64,000 nt of DNA from Geosiphon pyriformis (GCA_016748015.1 JAAOMT010000384.1:119503-183502); one strand, 5' to 3'; shown: positions 22,861 to 33,906, counted from the first letter of the stretch. Notes: generated by a model from the letters alone, not told the origin. Program-made: numbers and translations.

Positions 22861-24705
22861 GCTAAAAACAAAGTTGCTTCCATTGTGTGCTTTGCAAACT
22901 CTGTTGGGATTTTGGGTCATTTGTTTTTACACAGGTCTCATAACTTGCAGGTTCTGTCTTGGAGTCCACTCCACTCTTTGACATCCCCAGTTTATATTAA
23001 AGTCAATACTTCTAATAATTTTTTGGCAGATGTGGTTTGTATTTTTCTTGGGTGCAATCTCTAGGTGGTCAAGTGAACAATTCTTTTTGTTTTCATGGTG
23101 GTATTTCTATGTCATCTGTTCTTGGCAGGTCTGATTACTTTGGATTTTTTTCATCCCTTCAGAGATATGGTATTGCTTTTGTTAAACAGCTTTATTGTAA
23201 GAATGGAGCTGTTTTTGATTGAAGAACATTCAAGCATTGGAAAAAACTGGACTCACATGGTCCTGTTTTTAAATGGTTTAGACTTTCTATTGACTTTTTT
23301 GATAGTGTAACTTCTTTCCCTGCCCATTTTTTGCCTGTAATTGGTACTAAGCATTTTAATATTTTGGAATCTAGTGAGTTTGGACTGATTTATAATTAAT
23401 TGTTAAAACTCAAGACTGACAGCCTTTTTATTTATATGGATGGATCTCTAAAGGAATTGGGGAGTGTTGACATGAGAGCTGGTGCTGCAGTTTTTTTTTG
23501 AAAATATAAGCTTGGGTTTGGGGGTCAGAGTTTCTGGTTTGATGTCTTCTACTTTGGCTAAATTGCAGACCATTGTGTTGGCTTTTGAGTGTATCTCTCC
23601 TAATAGCTTGGTTGGTATTTATTCGGACAGTTAGGCTGCCTTGGATGCTTGCAAATCAGAATTAGGTATAGTTTATCCAGATTTTAGGAATTGCTATTGG
23701 TTTGAGTGTCAACACATTTTGAACATTATTAGAAAAAAGGATTTGAGTGTTAGCTGACACAAAATACAGGGCTATTCAGGTGTTATGGGCAATGAACATA
23801 CTGATGCACTTGCTGATGCAGCATCTTTTTCTCCCTAGTGTTTTGTTCTGTGTGTGAAAGAATGTTATATTTTAGCTGATGGGAATGTTGTTTCTGGTAA
23901 TTTTAGACATTTTGTTTGTGAAATCTTTCAGTTTATTTATTGTGCATGCTGGAAAATCAGTTTGGGTTCTAAGGTTTTGGATAGCAGTCTGCATTCAAAC
24001 ATTGATTGGTTTAGCTTGTTATTGGTATGACATCTGGACTTGTACATAGCTGCTGGCTTCACTAGTAAATCCATGGCTGATGTTCGCACATATTTCATGA
24101 AAGCTCTATACCATTGGCTGTCAGTCACTGTTTGGAAGCAATTGTATAACAGATGCTATTCTAGTATGCTGTGTTTGTATTGTGATAAGGTTGAGATTTC
24201 TGATCATGTTTTTTCTTGCATGGTAGATAATTCTACTTGTTGTTGCTTGTTGGATGCTCACACTACTGCTTGGGGTCTTCTTTCTGGTCTTTCCATCTCC
24301 TCTTCAAGTGTTTCTCAATTTTTATCTTCCTGTGCTTCTAATATCACGGTTTGCATGGCTCTTTACAAGGGCTTTGTTTTTAAGGATTAGCTTCAAGAAG
24401 CTGTGTTTGTCTTTGGAGATGCCAAAATAGCTGGTCAAAAGGTTATGGAATTTGTGTGTAACTTGTGTTTTGTCTTTAGGGACAAAGTTTGGTTAGTCTA
24501 TGTTAAGCATTGTGCTTGCATGGAAAAGAGTGAAATAATACCTAGTGATGGTTCAGCTTTAGTTTCAGTTTCAGGGCTGCCTGCATTGCTTTCTGTGGGT
24601 GTTGTTAAGTTGTTGGATATTGCTGAGGCAATTGGTGTTGGTTTTGGTTTTCATAAGTTTTGTTTGTTTTCTCAGGTGTTGGAGGCTCAATCTCAATACA
24701 TATAG
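22861..24705 (+). pseudogene. LINE-B ORF2, RNase H and C-terminal zinc region
   Basis: RNase H: IYMDGSLKELGSVDMRAG (about 23430), YSDS (about 23621) and GNEHTDALADAA (about 23790) give the expected acidic and His positions. C-terminal open pieces 24040-24390 and 24403-24705 include CLYCDKVEISDHVFSC (about 24174-24220), a CCHC-like zinc motif typical of this LINE group, and end in FGFHKFCLF before the stop at 24703. 22861-23390 is the degenerate connection, readable in pieces (23037-23310). Confidence 0.75.
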
Positions 24706-24860
24706 ATGTTTAGTGTAGTCCTGATTGGCCCAAGTGGCTGGTTGTGTGTAGAAAATACATGATTCATGTCTAGTTTAGATTAGTCAATTGATGTATTATA
24801 TTAAATAGTGTTTGAATCTTGCTCATAAAATGTAATAAAAAAAAAATATATATATATATA
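24706..24860 (+). other. LINE-B 3' UTR and A-rich tail
   Basis: The block ttggcccaagtggctggtt (about 24725-24743) has clear counterparts downstream of the ORF in LINE-A (about 12400-12450) and, on the minus strand, in ORF1-only copy i (about 12640-12690). The tail is an A10 run followed by (AT)n. Confidence 0.7.
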
Positions 24861-25567
24861 AAAATGAATAGTTATAGAAGTTAGAAAAGCAGCCAGACAA
24901 AAATCAATTTTTTTTCCATATAATTATTACATCATATAAAAATAAAAGACTTATTTGAAAAACACAAAATCATTAATATATGGTCATCAATCATCTCGTG
25001 TTTGAATTGAACTAATTTTTGTTTTATACTTTCATTTCAAGACAGATGCTTTTAGCATAAATGCCTCAAATTCTTAAACAATCTGAACCAATCACTCTTG
25101 ATTACAATAATTGACAATACCAATTTATTTTCTTTTATTTTATTTTATTTTTTCTTTTATCTTCTCTTATAGAATGGTAACATAGGAAAATTAACTGTCT
25201 GAAAATAGACTTCATAATAATCTGGTAAAAAAGAAAGGCTCTTTCTAAGTTTAAATATTAATATTATCTTAGTAGCTTACCAGAAAAGTGAAAAGACACT
25301 ACCAAATCCTAATGACAATACTCATTAGTTCAGAGAAAATAGCTCATATTTACATACAAAAGTTGTAATATTGCTAAACATCTCTTTGTGCCTTATAACC
25401 AAAGAACTTCATAGATAAATTTATATTAATCAAAGAGACCTTTAGAGACTGATAACATTAATATACCAAACAAGCTTACTGAAAAAAAACCATCTAAAGC
25501 TTTCTAGAAATTCAAATTTGTAAACACCAAATATTACTACCATACCCCACCTACTTTATCCATAATA
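24861..25567 (+). repeat. GypX LTR remnant
   Basis: Non-coding AT-rich stretch ending ccataata|tttggtgttctc, the same LTR/leader junction as GypD1 and GypD2. It contains a pyrimidine-rich tract (25128-25170) similar in position to one in the GypD2 LTR. The left end is not defined because LINE-B adjoins it. Confidence 0.5.
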
Positions 25568-26071
25568 TTTGGTGTTCTCTGTAAGATTATAAACATCTAC
25601 AGAGACAAAACACCTCAAAAATTCACAAAAGTGGTGACTCTCAAGACAGTAGAAAAAGATTACTCACTATACAAAAAAGCATTATTTCAATACTTTAGGC
25701 AAGATTTGGGAATACTACTTGAAATCATCATCACTAAAAAGCATTTTTGTCAATATTTACATGCAAAAATTAACTGTTTGTTAAGCTAAGCAATAGACAC
25801 AAAAAGAATTGAAGAACAAATACACCAAAAATTATTGACATATTCAACAAAAACTATTACTTGAACTATAATTGAGATCCTTTATATAATTAATAAAGAA
25901 ATTAAGAAATACACAGCACAATAGTATCCTTAAGTAAAAAGAAAACAAATAGTAAAGTCTGACTTCACAGAATTCAAGTTCAAATTTGATAATACAACAA
26001 CTACACAAAAACAAGTCTGATTCATAGTCAGCAAGAAATCAAGATTCTTCTTACCAATTACTCTATTATAT
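25568..26071 (+). pseudogene. GypX leader and gag N-terminal remnant
   Basis: Follows the TTTGGTG junction. Only weak coding traces, with stops in all frames; the layout corresponds to the first part of GypD gag. Interrupted at 26071 by GypN1, which duplicated atat. It resumes at 33907. Confidence 0.45.
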
Positions 26072-26846
26072 TGTTACAGATTGGAGTAACAAGCTAACGG
26101 ATAGCAAGGGAGAACAGTATTGTATGGTGATGGAAATAAACAAAGAGGAAATTACAATAAGGGAGCAAATTGAATAAGTAGGAATTCAATATACGTGATC
26201 AGTCTCATAAAAATCACAGTTGCTAATCTTTTCTAAAATCTGAAGGTAGAGGAATAGTCCATGATTGTCAACAAGATAACACCGCTGCTATTATTCTATG
26301 CCTCAACTCAGCAATTCTTAGAATCAATAACAGATATTGTTGTGCTTTTCAATCGTTTCTTTATTCAATGAATTACAAGAGCAAGCCAATTGCTTCTCAG
26401 GCTAATTCTAACAAATACAAATCAAAAAGAGAAAAAGATAAGGTATGTGAATGCCAACAAGTAGATACTTGAAGGTAAGAAAAGGGAAATAAGCGATTAT
26501 GAGAGGAAGTAATTGATATTGTTTTTTTTTGTTACTTTGATCATGTCTTTCTACAGCTAAGGGAATCATCGCTTATATAGCTATCTAAAGTGGTTAACGA
26601 TCAGGTTAATAATCAGGTCAATGATCAGGTCAACAATCAGGTCATTGATCAAGTCAATGATCAGGTCAATGATCAGGTCAACAGTCAGGTCATTGATCAG
26701 GTCAATGATCAGATCAATGATCAGGTCAACAGTCAGGTCATTGATCAGGTCAATGATCACTATCTAAAAATAGGGTGGCTAATTATATGACATCAGTGGC
26801 TAATACATGTGATAATTAATAAAAACTATGTGTTTCAACCGTAATA
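26072..26846 (-). repeat. GypN1 3' LTR (775 bp)
   Basis: On the minus strand it starts TATTACGG at 26846 and ends CTGTAACA at 26072. It is longer than its partner by exactly 48 bp, explained by 14 instead of 10 units of the 12 bp array. The last codons of ORF3 lie inside it. Confidence 0.92.
26592..26759. repeat. 12 bp array, 14 units (GypN1 3' LTR)
   Basis: Tandem ggtcaatgatca-type units with variants (ggtcattgatca, ggtcaacagtca), 168 bp. Adjacent to the TATA tract ttatatagct at about 26573. It happens to be open as a VNDQ-rich peptide frame, which I take as meaningless. Confidence 0.95.
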
Positions 26847-27472
26847 TCATCCTCTCCAAAGAGATTGAGCTCTGGCAAAATCAAACTATTTATGGGATAG
26901 TCTATGTGAAGGGTTTTGTCTAACTCAAAACTAACTAGTTTGTTGAAGTTTTTTGTGGATAGAGTATATAGTACTTGAGGCAAAATAAGCTTTGTATCCA
27001 AGAAACCAAATTTTTGTATAAGAGTTTTGGCTCTTTTTGCAATGGTCAAAACTCTTGGGACATCTAAACATATAATGCCCAAAATTTCCACTTGTATCTC
27101 TGAAGTTGTTTTCTTCATGAGCTTCATGTCTTCTATGATTTCACCAAGATGACCATAGAGTTCTAGTTGTTTTCCATATGACAAGTTTTTGTTTATGGAC
27201 AAGATTTCTTGTATTGTTTTTCCAATTGTGCTGGAAGATAAAAGTATCACTGCTGTTATGCTTTTTAGCAGGTATTTATCCAATTTGCCACCAATTCTTT
27301 CTCTTCTGGTAGTTGTTTTCTTTGGTCTAATAACAGTGTGAGTTCCACTGTTGTCTGTTATAGTGGTTTGTTTTCTGATAGTCAGAGTAGCATTTGGATA
27401 ATTCTTGATCCAGTACTCATGGAAAGTATAGAAAGCGTTTTGAATGTTTTGATCCAGGAAATAATTGTTCAT
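26816..27472 (-). CDS. GypN1 ORF3, intact protein of unknown function in env position
   Basis: Intact 218-codon frame starting ATG at 27472 (MNNYFLDQNIQNAF) and ending TAA at 26816 inside the 3' LTR. The frame is open further upstream and overlaps the end of integrase. Features: basic stretch PKKTTTRRERI; a short hydrophobic stretch SITAVILLSSSTIG, too short and polar for a sure membrane span; then long amphipathic helices (EIIEDMKLMKK, RVLTIAKRAKTLIQKF). No signal peptide, Cys pairs or known env or enzyme motif seen. The same protein is in GypN2 (38200-38845, broken) and GypN3 (54279-54935, one TGA). I do not recognise it; particle or nucleic-acid binding is possible. Confidence 0.7.
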   Translation of the reverse strand: MNNYFLDQNIQNAFYTFHEYWIKNYPNATLTIRKQTTITDNSGTHTVIRPKKTTTRRERIGGKLDKYLLKSITAVILLSSSTIGKTIQEILSINKNLSYGKQLELYGHLGEIIEDMKLMKKTTSEIQVEILGIICLDVPRVLTIAKRAKTLIQKFGFLDTKLILPQVLYTLSTKNFNKLVSFELDKTLHIDYPINSLILPELNLFGEDDITVETHSFY

Positions 27473-27513
27473 GTCGATTGAAGATATCTCTGTTTTGGGA
27501 ATAGTGCATTTAT

Positions 27514-28827
27514 TTATATCTGATTTTTGCTGATTATTTGGGTCAGTATTACCACAACAGGTAACCAATCAGGTTGTTTGTAATATTTCTTGAGTCGCGT
27601 GCCATGAACAGGACAATCACTGAATATTGTTTCATATTGATCTTGTAGGATATATGAACCATTGTTTAAAACTTTGTTAACTATAAAGGATCCTTTTCAG
27701 CAGCTGGAGAATTTATCATCATAGACATTGTCTCTGTCTAAACGGTATTCCAAAACTAAGTTACCAGCACTTAAGGAAAGTGTTTTATAGGTCTTTTTCT
27801 TTTTGAGCTTCTCTTGGAACTATTTTATCTTTTCAAAGGCAATTATCTGTGCTTCTACCAATGAATCAAGAATGGTACCAAGTCTTCTTTGCAAAATGTC
27901 CTTGTAATCTTCTATTGTTATTTTTTCAAAAAGTATTGTTTCTATATCTGTTTCTATTGGTAGAGTTGCCATTTGTCCATAGAGCAGATAAAAGGGTTTA
28001 TAACTTGTTATGTCATGATTTACAGTTCTGTAGGCAAACAAAGCTGAAAGCAATACTTTGTCCCATAGGTTGGTTTCTTCACTGGTTTTGGCTAGGGTTT
28101 CACATAGTGTTCTATTGAAACGTTTTACTAGGTCATTTGTTTGGGGATGATAAGGAGAAGAGAGTTTATGACATATTCCCATTTTTCTGCAAAGTTTTTC
28201 AACCAGTGTACTGAGAAAAGCTCTTTCTCTGTCAGATAAAAGTTCTTTGGGACAGCCATAGCAACAAATGATATCTTCATAAATGAAATTGGCAATTGAG
28301 ACTGCTGTTTGATCTGGGGTGGCTCTTGCTTCTACCCACTTTGTAAGATAGTCAGTAGCTGTGATAATGTATCTGTTGCTATCAGAAGTTACTGTTAAAG
28401 GTTCAACAACATCTATACCAATTCTGTCAAATAGTTAACCAACAGAGATTGGATGGATATTTTCCTTATGATTGGGTTTTTTTCTTCTTTGGCAGGTATC
28501 ACAGGTTTTGATGTATTCAGCAATGTCTTTTCCCAAGGTAGGCCAATAATAGCAAGCTAAAGTTTTCTGAATTGTTTTTGTTTTTCCAAAGTGTCCAGCT
28601 AATGGATCAGTGTGCATATTGTAGATCACAATTTCTCTTTCTTCAAATCTAATGACTCTCTGGGGGTGGTCAGGATCTTTTTTATTTTTTTTATATAACT
28701 GGTTCTGGCAAATCAAATAGAAATTTGATTGTTTGTGCAAATGTTCTCTTTGCTGTTAAGTATAGTTTAGCAGGTATTGTCCTTTACCCAAAAATTCCAT
28801 TAAGGCAGAGTAGTTGTCCAAGTCTAT
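27514..28827 (-). pseudogene. GypN1 integrase
   Basis: Separate frame downstream of RNase H; the start codon position has ATA where GypN2 and GypN3 have ATG. H2C2 zinc region: MHTDPLAGHFGK and CDTCQRR (about 28485-28625). Core: D in IGIDVV, D in LLSDRE, and NDLVKRFN where the catalytic Glu is replaced by Lys (about 28113-28136). The GPF-like C-terminal segment includes GSFIVNKVLNNGSYIL. Stops at about 28437 (TAA) and 27823 among others. The end overlaps the upstream-open part of ORF3. Confidence 0.87.
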
Positions 28828-28850
28828 TATCGTGTTTGTTTGTAGGGGAG

Positions 28851-31590
28851 TTACAAATAATTAAGTTGGTTTGGTTTGAGAGGGTTTTGCTATTACTAAA
28901 TGGTAAGTCTAGAGAAAGTGTCAGCATTTTAATGATTAGCTCCTTTGCAGTATTAAATGTCACAGTCGAATTTATCCAAGTGGAGTATCCAGTGAGTTAT
29001 CCGTTTATGTTCCAGATTTTTTTTGTTGCATAGCCAAACCAAAGCTTGATGATCTGTTACCACCAAAAATTTTACACCTTTAAGATATTTGTTCCAGTAG
29101 CTGGTAGCCCAAACTACTGCTAAGCATTCTTGCTCTGTGACTGAGTAGTTCCTTTCTGCTGATATGAGAGTTCTACTGGCATATGCTATGGCATGTTTCC
29201 TGTCATCTTCGTCTTTCTAGGAAAGAACAGCACCAAGTCCATAGCCAAATGCATCAGTATGGAGGATAAAAGGTTGATCCAGATTAGGTTGCATAAGGAT
29301 GGGTTCTATAACCAGTTTTTCTTTCAGAATTTCAAATGCTTTTTGTTGATAAGTGCTCCAGTGATAATTGATGTTTTTTCTAAGTAGCTGATTGAGAAGA
29401 GCGGCGATTTTGGAGAAATCCTTGACAAACTTGTAATAATAAGAGGCCAAACCAAGAAAAGAGTGTAGTTTATGAACATTCATTGGTTGTCTAATGTTTT
29501 GAACTTTTTTAATTTTGGCTGGATCAGGGAAGATTCCATCTTTTGTAATAAGATGGCCAAGAAACTGGGTGGATTGATGTCCAAAGAATGATTTGATTGG
29601 ATTGATCTTGAGGCCAGCATTTCTAAAAAGGTCAAAAACCTTTTGCAAATATTCAAGGTGTTCATCTCAGGTTTTTGAGTATATCATTATGTCATCTAAG
29701 TAGACTAGAACAAAGTTTTTTTTTACTGATTCAAATACTTTGTCCATTAAGCATTGAAAGGTAGGAGGAGCATTTGTGAGACCAAAAGGCATGACGGTGA
29801 ATTCATAGGTGCCATACTTGGTGATGAAGGCAGTTTTCTTTCTGCTTTCTGGATCCATCTCTACTTGCCAGAATTCAGCAGTTAAGTCAATGGTTGAGAA
29901 GAAAGCAGTACCATGGAATTGGTCTAGCATTGTATCAATCTTGGGAAGTGGGTACATGTCTCTTTCAATAATGGCATTTAATTGGCAATAGTCAACACAA
30001 AAGCATAGGGTTCCTCCTTTCTTGGATATTACTACAACCAGGAATGCCCATTTATTCTTGGTTTCCTGTATGAATCCAAGGTTTTTCATTTGGGTTATTT
30101 CCTTTTTGATAAACTCATCATTGTACCAGTTGGATTGATAGGGCTTCAAATGGATAGGGCAAGTTTCTCTGGTGATGATGGTGTGTTGTATCACATGTGT
30201 ACGTCCAGAAGGTTCACTTTCTTTTGAGATAACTGGGCTGTTTCTAGCCAGCAGGTTTTCAATGTCTATCTTTCTTTCTTCTGGAAAGAGTTCTCTTTGT
30301 TTTACAACCAGTGATTGGATTTTAGGTGGTTTGTTTTCAAAGAACTTTTGGACTTCTTTTATTTTTTCATGGGGTATTAAGCTGATTAGTTTCCAATCTT
30401 TGTAATAGATCAGGCAGGACATGCATTCATTGCTAAGAAAATACAATGGTTTGTCACACCAGCACCGGGCACAAGGACCATGCTACCAATAACTATATTT
30501 GGCTTTCTTGCCTGGCTTTCTGTCAAAGGTTCTTCTGAGCATGTTATAATAAGGCCAGCAGATCAGCTTGCCATTGACAATGATTCCTTTTTTATCTGCC
30601 TTGACATTATCCAGTGGTTTGCCATTGCTGGTGAAGATAGTATAGGCAAGTTCAACAGTTTCTTTTTGTTCTTCTTGTTCTTTTTCTTTCTTACTTTCTT
30701 CATCATCTGATTCATCTGATTCATTTTCTTCTGGGCTCTGCTTGGGTACTGGAGGAGTTGTCCAATAGTGACATTTAACCACAATGGGTTTCTCACCACA
30801 TCTGATGGTTAGTTCACAAAGTTCATAATTAAGCAAAGCTTTTGCTTTCTTGAGCCATTCATTGCCAACAATGATGATGTATTCTTTCACTTCAGATACT
30901 TCCATATCAGTTTCAATGCTGATGCCATTGATGCAGACAGGAATAGCTTTGACTATGCCAAGCCCTTTCTTCTTATCATCATGTACATTGGTCATTGGTC
31001 ATGTGGATGGTTCATCAATTTTTCTGCCAATTGCTTCAAGAAAGTGTTTGGCAATAACACTAACAGATGATCTACTGTCTAGGATCAAATCAATGAAGTA
31101 GCCAGCCACTTGGGCTTTACAAATTAGAGGAGTGACATTGCTATTGTCAGCAAGTCCAGCTTGGCAAAGGTGTTTGTTGGTTTTGAGTGTCTTTTTCTTT
31201 GGAATTAGAGATTTGCAAAGATCTTTTCTGAATTGTGGATGGGTCATCAATTGGCCAAAGGTTATATGTGCTGGGGTTTTCATGAGGTCTTTGACAACAG
31301 AATAGGGGCCGGATTTTTGTACTATTTCTGGGAGTTTCAACTTTGGAGGGTTTTTGAAAACTTTGGCTTTTGGGGGCTCATTGTTGTTAACAGTTGATAT
31401 AGAAGCTTTATTGGGGTTCAGAATGAAATCAACTTTGGCTTTCTTCTTCTTTCTTGTAGATTCAGAGAGGTTGATTGCTAATTCATCCATGTCATGGTCA
31501 TCATCAGTTAAGTTAAAAGCAAAAAAGAGGTTTTCTTTTGGTTGGCTTGCACTTTCACCCTTTGGAAATGCGCCTACTAGTTTAAAGGCT
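28851..31590 (-). pseudogene. GypN1 protease, RT and RNase H
   Basis: Frame -1 relative to gag. Protease motif LILDSRSSVSV (about 31070-31105), where the Gly of DSG is changed to Arg. An acidic Glu/Lys-rich spacer (about 30650-30740) and a small Cys cluster (CARCWC ... CMSC, about 30410-30475) precede RT. RT: FFSTIDLTAEFWQVEMD, VMPFGLTNAPPTFQ and VYLDDIM (about 29690-29710). RNase H: FILHTDAFGYGLGAVLS (about 29215-29265), then degenerate to 28851. The stop at about 29668 is TGA for a probable Trp. Confidence 0.9.
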
Positions 31591-33127
31591 AATAAACAGT
31601 GGCTTCAACTAGGGGATTCTTTCCAAAGAAATTGATGTTGGCATGATTGGGTCTTTGGTTGGGCACATTGTTGTTGTTGGATCTGTTGTTCTGAGCATCA
31701 TTGTTTCTGAGAACTGGTGGAGGCAGTGGAAGATTGTTGCAATCTCTTGAAAAGTGTCCAGTTAATCCACAGCGATAGCATACAGGTGGGTCATGATTTT
31801 GTTGTCTTTGATAAGATGGTTGCTGGGGCTGATTGAAGCGTGATTCAAATCTGGGTCTTTATGGTTGTTGATTTTCTCTGACTGCTTGGGCTAAGGGTTC
31901 TAATAACCAGGCAAGATTTGCTGTGAGTCTGTCTATTAACTGTTTATTTGGATCTTGAGTGTGAGTGGCAAAAGAAGTAGCAGCCATTTGAGGGGCAGGA
32001 GCCATGACAGGAGCAGGAGCAAAAACTGGTAGTGTAGATCCCAAGTACATCCTTTGGTTATTTTCAATTCTTTGTGCTAATTCAATGGCCATATCCATGG
32101 TGGAATTATCTTTCAGGGCCAGAAGGGGCCAAAGAGCATATGATAGATCAGTTCTCAATTCTTTTGTGAAGGAGTGAATTTTCTGCTCTTCTGTCCAATT
32201 TCTCCCAGAGTCTACATATTTGATTAGCTTTCTAATAGCCTTGGCATATTCAGTCACTACTTCTTCAGGACCTTGGGTTCTTTTTTTCAATTCCATGCAC
32301 CATTTGGATATTAATATTGGAGTTCTGAACTTGGCCTCAAATCAGGTAGTAAAAGAGATATTTTCTTCTCCAACATTGATTGGTGTCCATCTGATTATTC
32401 TGTGTTGAGCATTGACATCTGTTTCTTGTGAGAACCAGGTAGCAGGAGAGCCTTGAAGGTAGCCACCAACGATTTGGAACTTGTATTTTTTATTATACTG
32501 GTTGGCTGTGGCAGCTCTCTCAAAATCATCCAACCATTCAATTGGATCTTGTGCATCACCTCTAAATAGTGGTAGTGGGGTATTGTTTCTTCTTCTTAGA
32601 GCAGTTTGTATATCTTGGAGGGCAGCCAGAATATTTGCTTGCATGGGGTTATTAGCCATTGGTTCAGGGGTAACTGTTTGTGTAGATGAGTCTGATTCAC
32701 TTAATAAAAGGTCAAAAACAGAGGCAGTTTGGTAACTTTATTTTTCTGTTTCAAAGGAAGTTTCAGTTGCTTAATGGGCAGCAATCCAAATGTGGATTTG
32801 ATGATTCAGATATTCGAAATCAGGAGGCTGTTGTTCAAAGGTTGCAGAATATAAGAGTTGATTGATACTGTTGTTTCTTTCTTTAAAGTTGTTTTCAAAA
32901 TAAGCTTGGTCAAAGTAATAGATCGTATAAGCTGTATAGGTTTCAGCTGAATGCTCGTTCAGAAACCAGTTCCAAAAGTTTTGGAATTGTCTACTGAATT
33001 GTTCTTCAAGGGAGAAACAGATCAAGCAGGAAGGCAGAGGATTAAGTTCAATGAAATCTAGGTCGTTTCTGTTGTGTGCTGCAAAGTGTTCTTTTGATTG
33101 CTGTGGCAGATATAAGTAATCACCCAT
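31577..33127 (-). pseudogene. GypN1 gag
   Basis: Structural protein. ATG at 33127 (MGDYLYLPQQ). A conserved N-terminal region of about 118 residues (NPLPSCLICF, FWNWFLNEHSAETY) precedes the gag core (IEWLDDFERAA, GYLQGSPATWF, RTQGPEEVVTEYAKAIRKL). A CCHC knuckle, CYRCGLTGHFSRDC, lies at about 31745-31786. The whole length is one frame with stops at about 32771, 32730, 32342, 31859 and 31602. It ends at TAG 31577-31579 just after the slippery site. N- and C-terminal parts are well kept. Confidence 0.88.
31580..31586 (-). promoter_or_regulatory. -1 frameshift slippery site at GypN1 gag/pol junction
   Basis: On the minus strand, T TTA AAC in the gag frame, immediately followed by TAG TAG. Slipping back one base enters the protease frame (AAA CTA GTA GGC). 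It matches the canonical X XXY YYZ rule and recurs at 42946-42952 and 50176-50182. Confidence 0.8.
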
Positions 33128-33679
33128 ACAATGAGGGAATAAGTGAATTTTGACAACCTCACAGGGAGCACCACTTTTATGTTACGGGTTGGAGTAACAA
33201 GCTAATGAATAGCAAGGGAGAACAGTATTGTATGGTAATGGAAATAAACAAAGAGAGAATTACAATAAGGGAGCAAATTGAATAAGTAAGAATTCAATAT
33301 GCGTGATCAGTCTCATAAAAATCACAGTCGCTAATCTTTTCTTAAATCTGAAGGTAGAGAAATAGTCTGTGATTGTCAACAAGATAACACCATTGCTATT
33401 ATTTTATGCCTCAACTTGGCAATTCTTAGAATCAATAACAGGTATCATTGTGCTTTTCAATCGTTTTTTTATTTAATGAATTACAAGAGCAAGCCAATTG
33501 CTTCTTAGGCTAATTCTAACAAATACAAATCAAGAAGGGGAAAAGATAAGGTATGTGAATGCCAACAAGTAGATACTTGAATGTAAGGAAAGGGGAATAA
33601 GCGATTATGAAAGGAAGTAATTAATATTGTTTTTTTTTGTTACTTTGATCATGTCTTTCTACAGCTAAGGGAATTATTG

Positions 33680-33690
33680 CTTATATAGCT
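33680..33690 (-). promoter_or_regulatory. TATA box of GypN1 5' LTR
   Basis: On the minus strand agctatataa, about 10 bp after the end of the 12 bp array. The same arrangement is in the other five GypN LTRs, so this is the likely core promoter driving gag. Confidence 0.65.
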
Positions 33691-33699
33691 ATCTAAAAT

Positions 33700-33819
33700 A
33701 GTCAATGACCAGGTCAACAATCAGGTCAATAATCAGGTCAATGATCAGATCATTGATCAGGTCAATGATTAGGTCAATAATCAGGTCAATGGTCAAGTCA
33801 TTGATCAGGTCAATGATCA
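33700..33819. repeat. 12 bp array, 10 units (GypN1 5' LTR)
   Basis: Exactly 120 bp of ggtcaatgatca-type units, four fewer than in the 3' LTR of the same element. Confidence 0.95.
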
Positions 33820-33906
33820 CTATCTAAAAATAAGGTGGCTAATTATATGACATCAGTGGCTAATACATGTGATAACTAATAAAAACTATGGGTTTCAACT
33901 GTAACA

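Larger units (their letters stand above)
18043..24850 (+). mobile_element. LINE-B: near full-length non-LTR retrotransposon
   Basis: About 6.8 kb element with two ORFs and an A-rich 3' end at about 24834-24850. ORF1 has RRM-like and CCHC domains. ORF2 has an endonuclease/exonuclease/phosphatase-type endonuclease, RT, RNase H and a C-terminal zinc region. The 5' end reads acttctttctctcttacc, resembling the ORF1-only elements. Target duplications could not be resolved in the A-rich flanks. Many stops; inactive. Confidence 0.85.
26072..33906 (-). mobile_element. GypN1: full-length Ty3/Gypsy element, minus strand
   Basis: About 7.8 kb: gag, protease-RT-RNase H, integrase, ORF3, between LTRs of 727 bp (5', right) and 775 bp (3', left). 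Flanked by atat on both sides (26068-26071 and 33907-33910), a perfect 4 bp duplication. It has no dUTPase. It inserted into GypX gag. Coding quality is better than GypN2, with an intact ORF3, but gag, pol and integrase carry stops. Confidence 0.93.
33180..33906 (-). repeat. GypN1 5' LTR (727 bp)
   Basis: Minus-strand start TGTTACAG at 33906, end CCCGTAACA at 33180. After it, in element direction, comes TAAAAGTGGTGCTCCC, a primer-binding-site candidate (about 33164-33179) shared with GypN2. Carries 10 units of the 12 bp array (33700-33819). Confidence 0.92.

Noticed and set aside
18164-24705. TGA as a reassigned Trp codon
   Set aside because: Many TGA stand at Trp positions, but TGG is common in the same frames, TAA and TAG also interrupt them, some TGA replace Arg (CGA), and frameshifts are frequent. 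Mutational decay explains all of this.
24861-25567. Host intergenic promoter or ncRNA
   Set aside because: It ends at the same LTR/TTTGGTG junction as the GypD elements, so an LTR remnant is the simpler reading.
26592-26759. AGGTCA units as nuclear-receptor sites, or TTGACC as plant W-boxes
   Set aside because: The half-sites match as strings, but fungi lack metazoan nuclear receptors and nothing here supports a WRKY factor. Kept only as generic factor-site arrays.
26590-26790. Repeat-protein gene (VNDQ repeats) or CRISPR-like array
   Set aside because: The 12 bp array is contiguous with no spacers, lies in LTR U3, is present in all GypN LTRs with varying unit number, and its open frame is not kept in the other copies.
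26816-27472. GypN ORF3 as an envelope glycoprotein
   Set aside because: No signal peptide, no clear transmembrane segment, no conserved Cys pairs or fusion-type motif.
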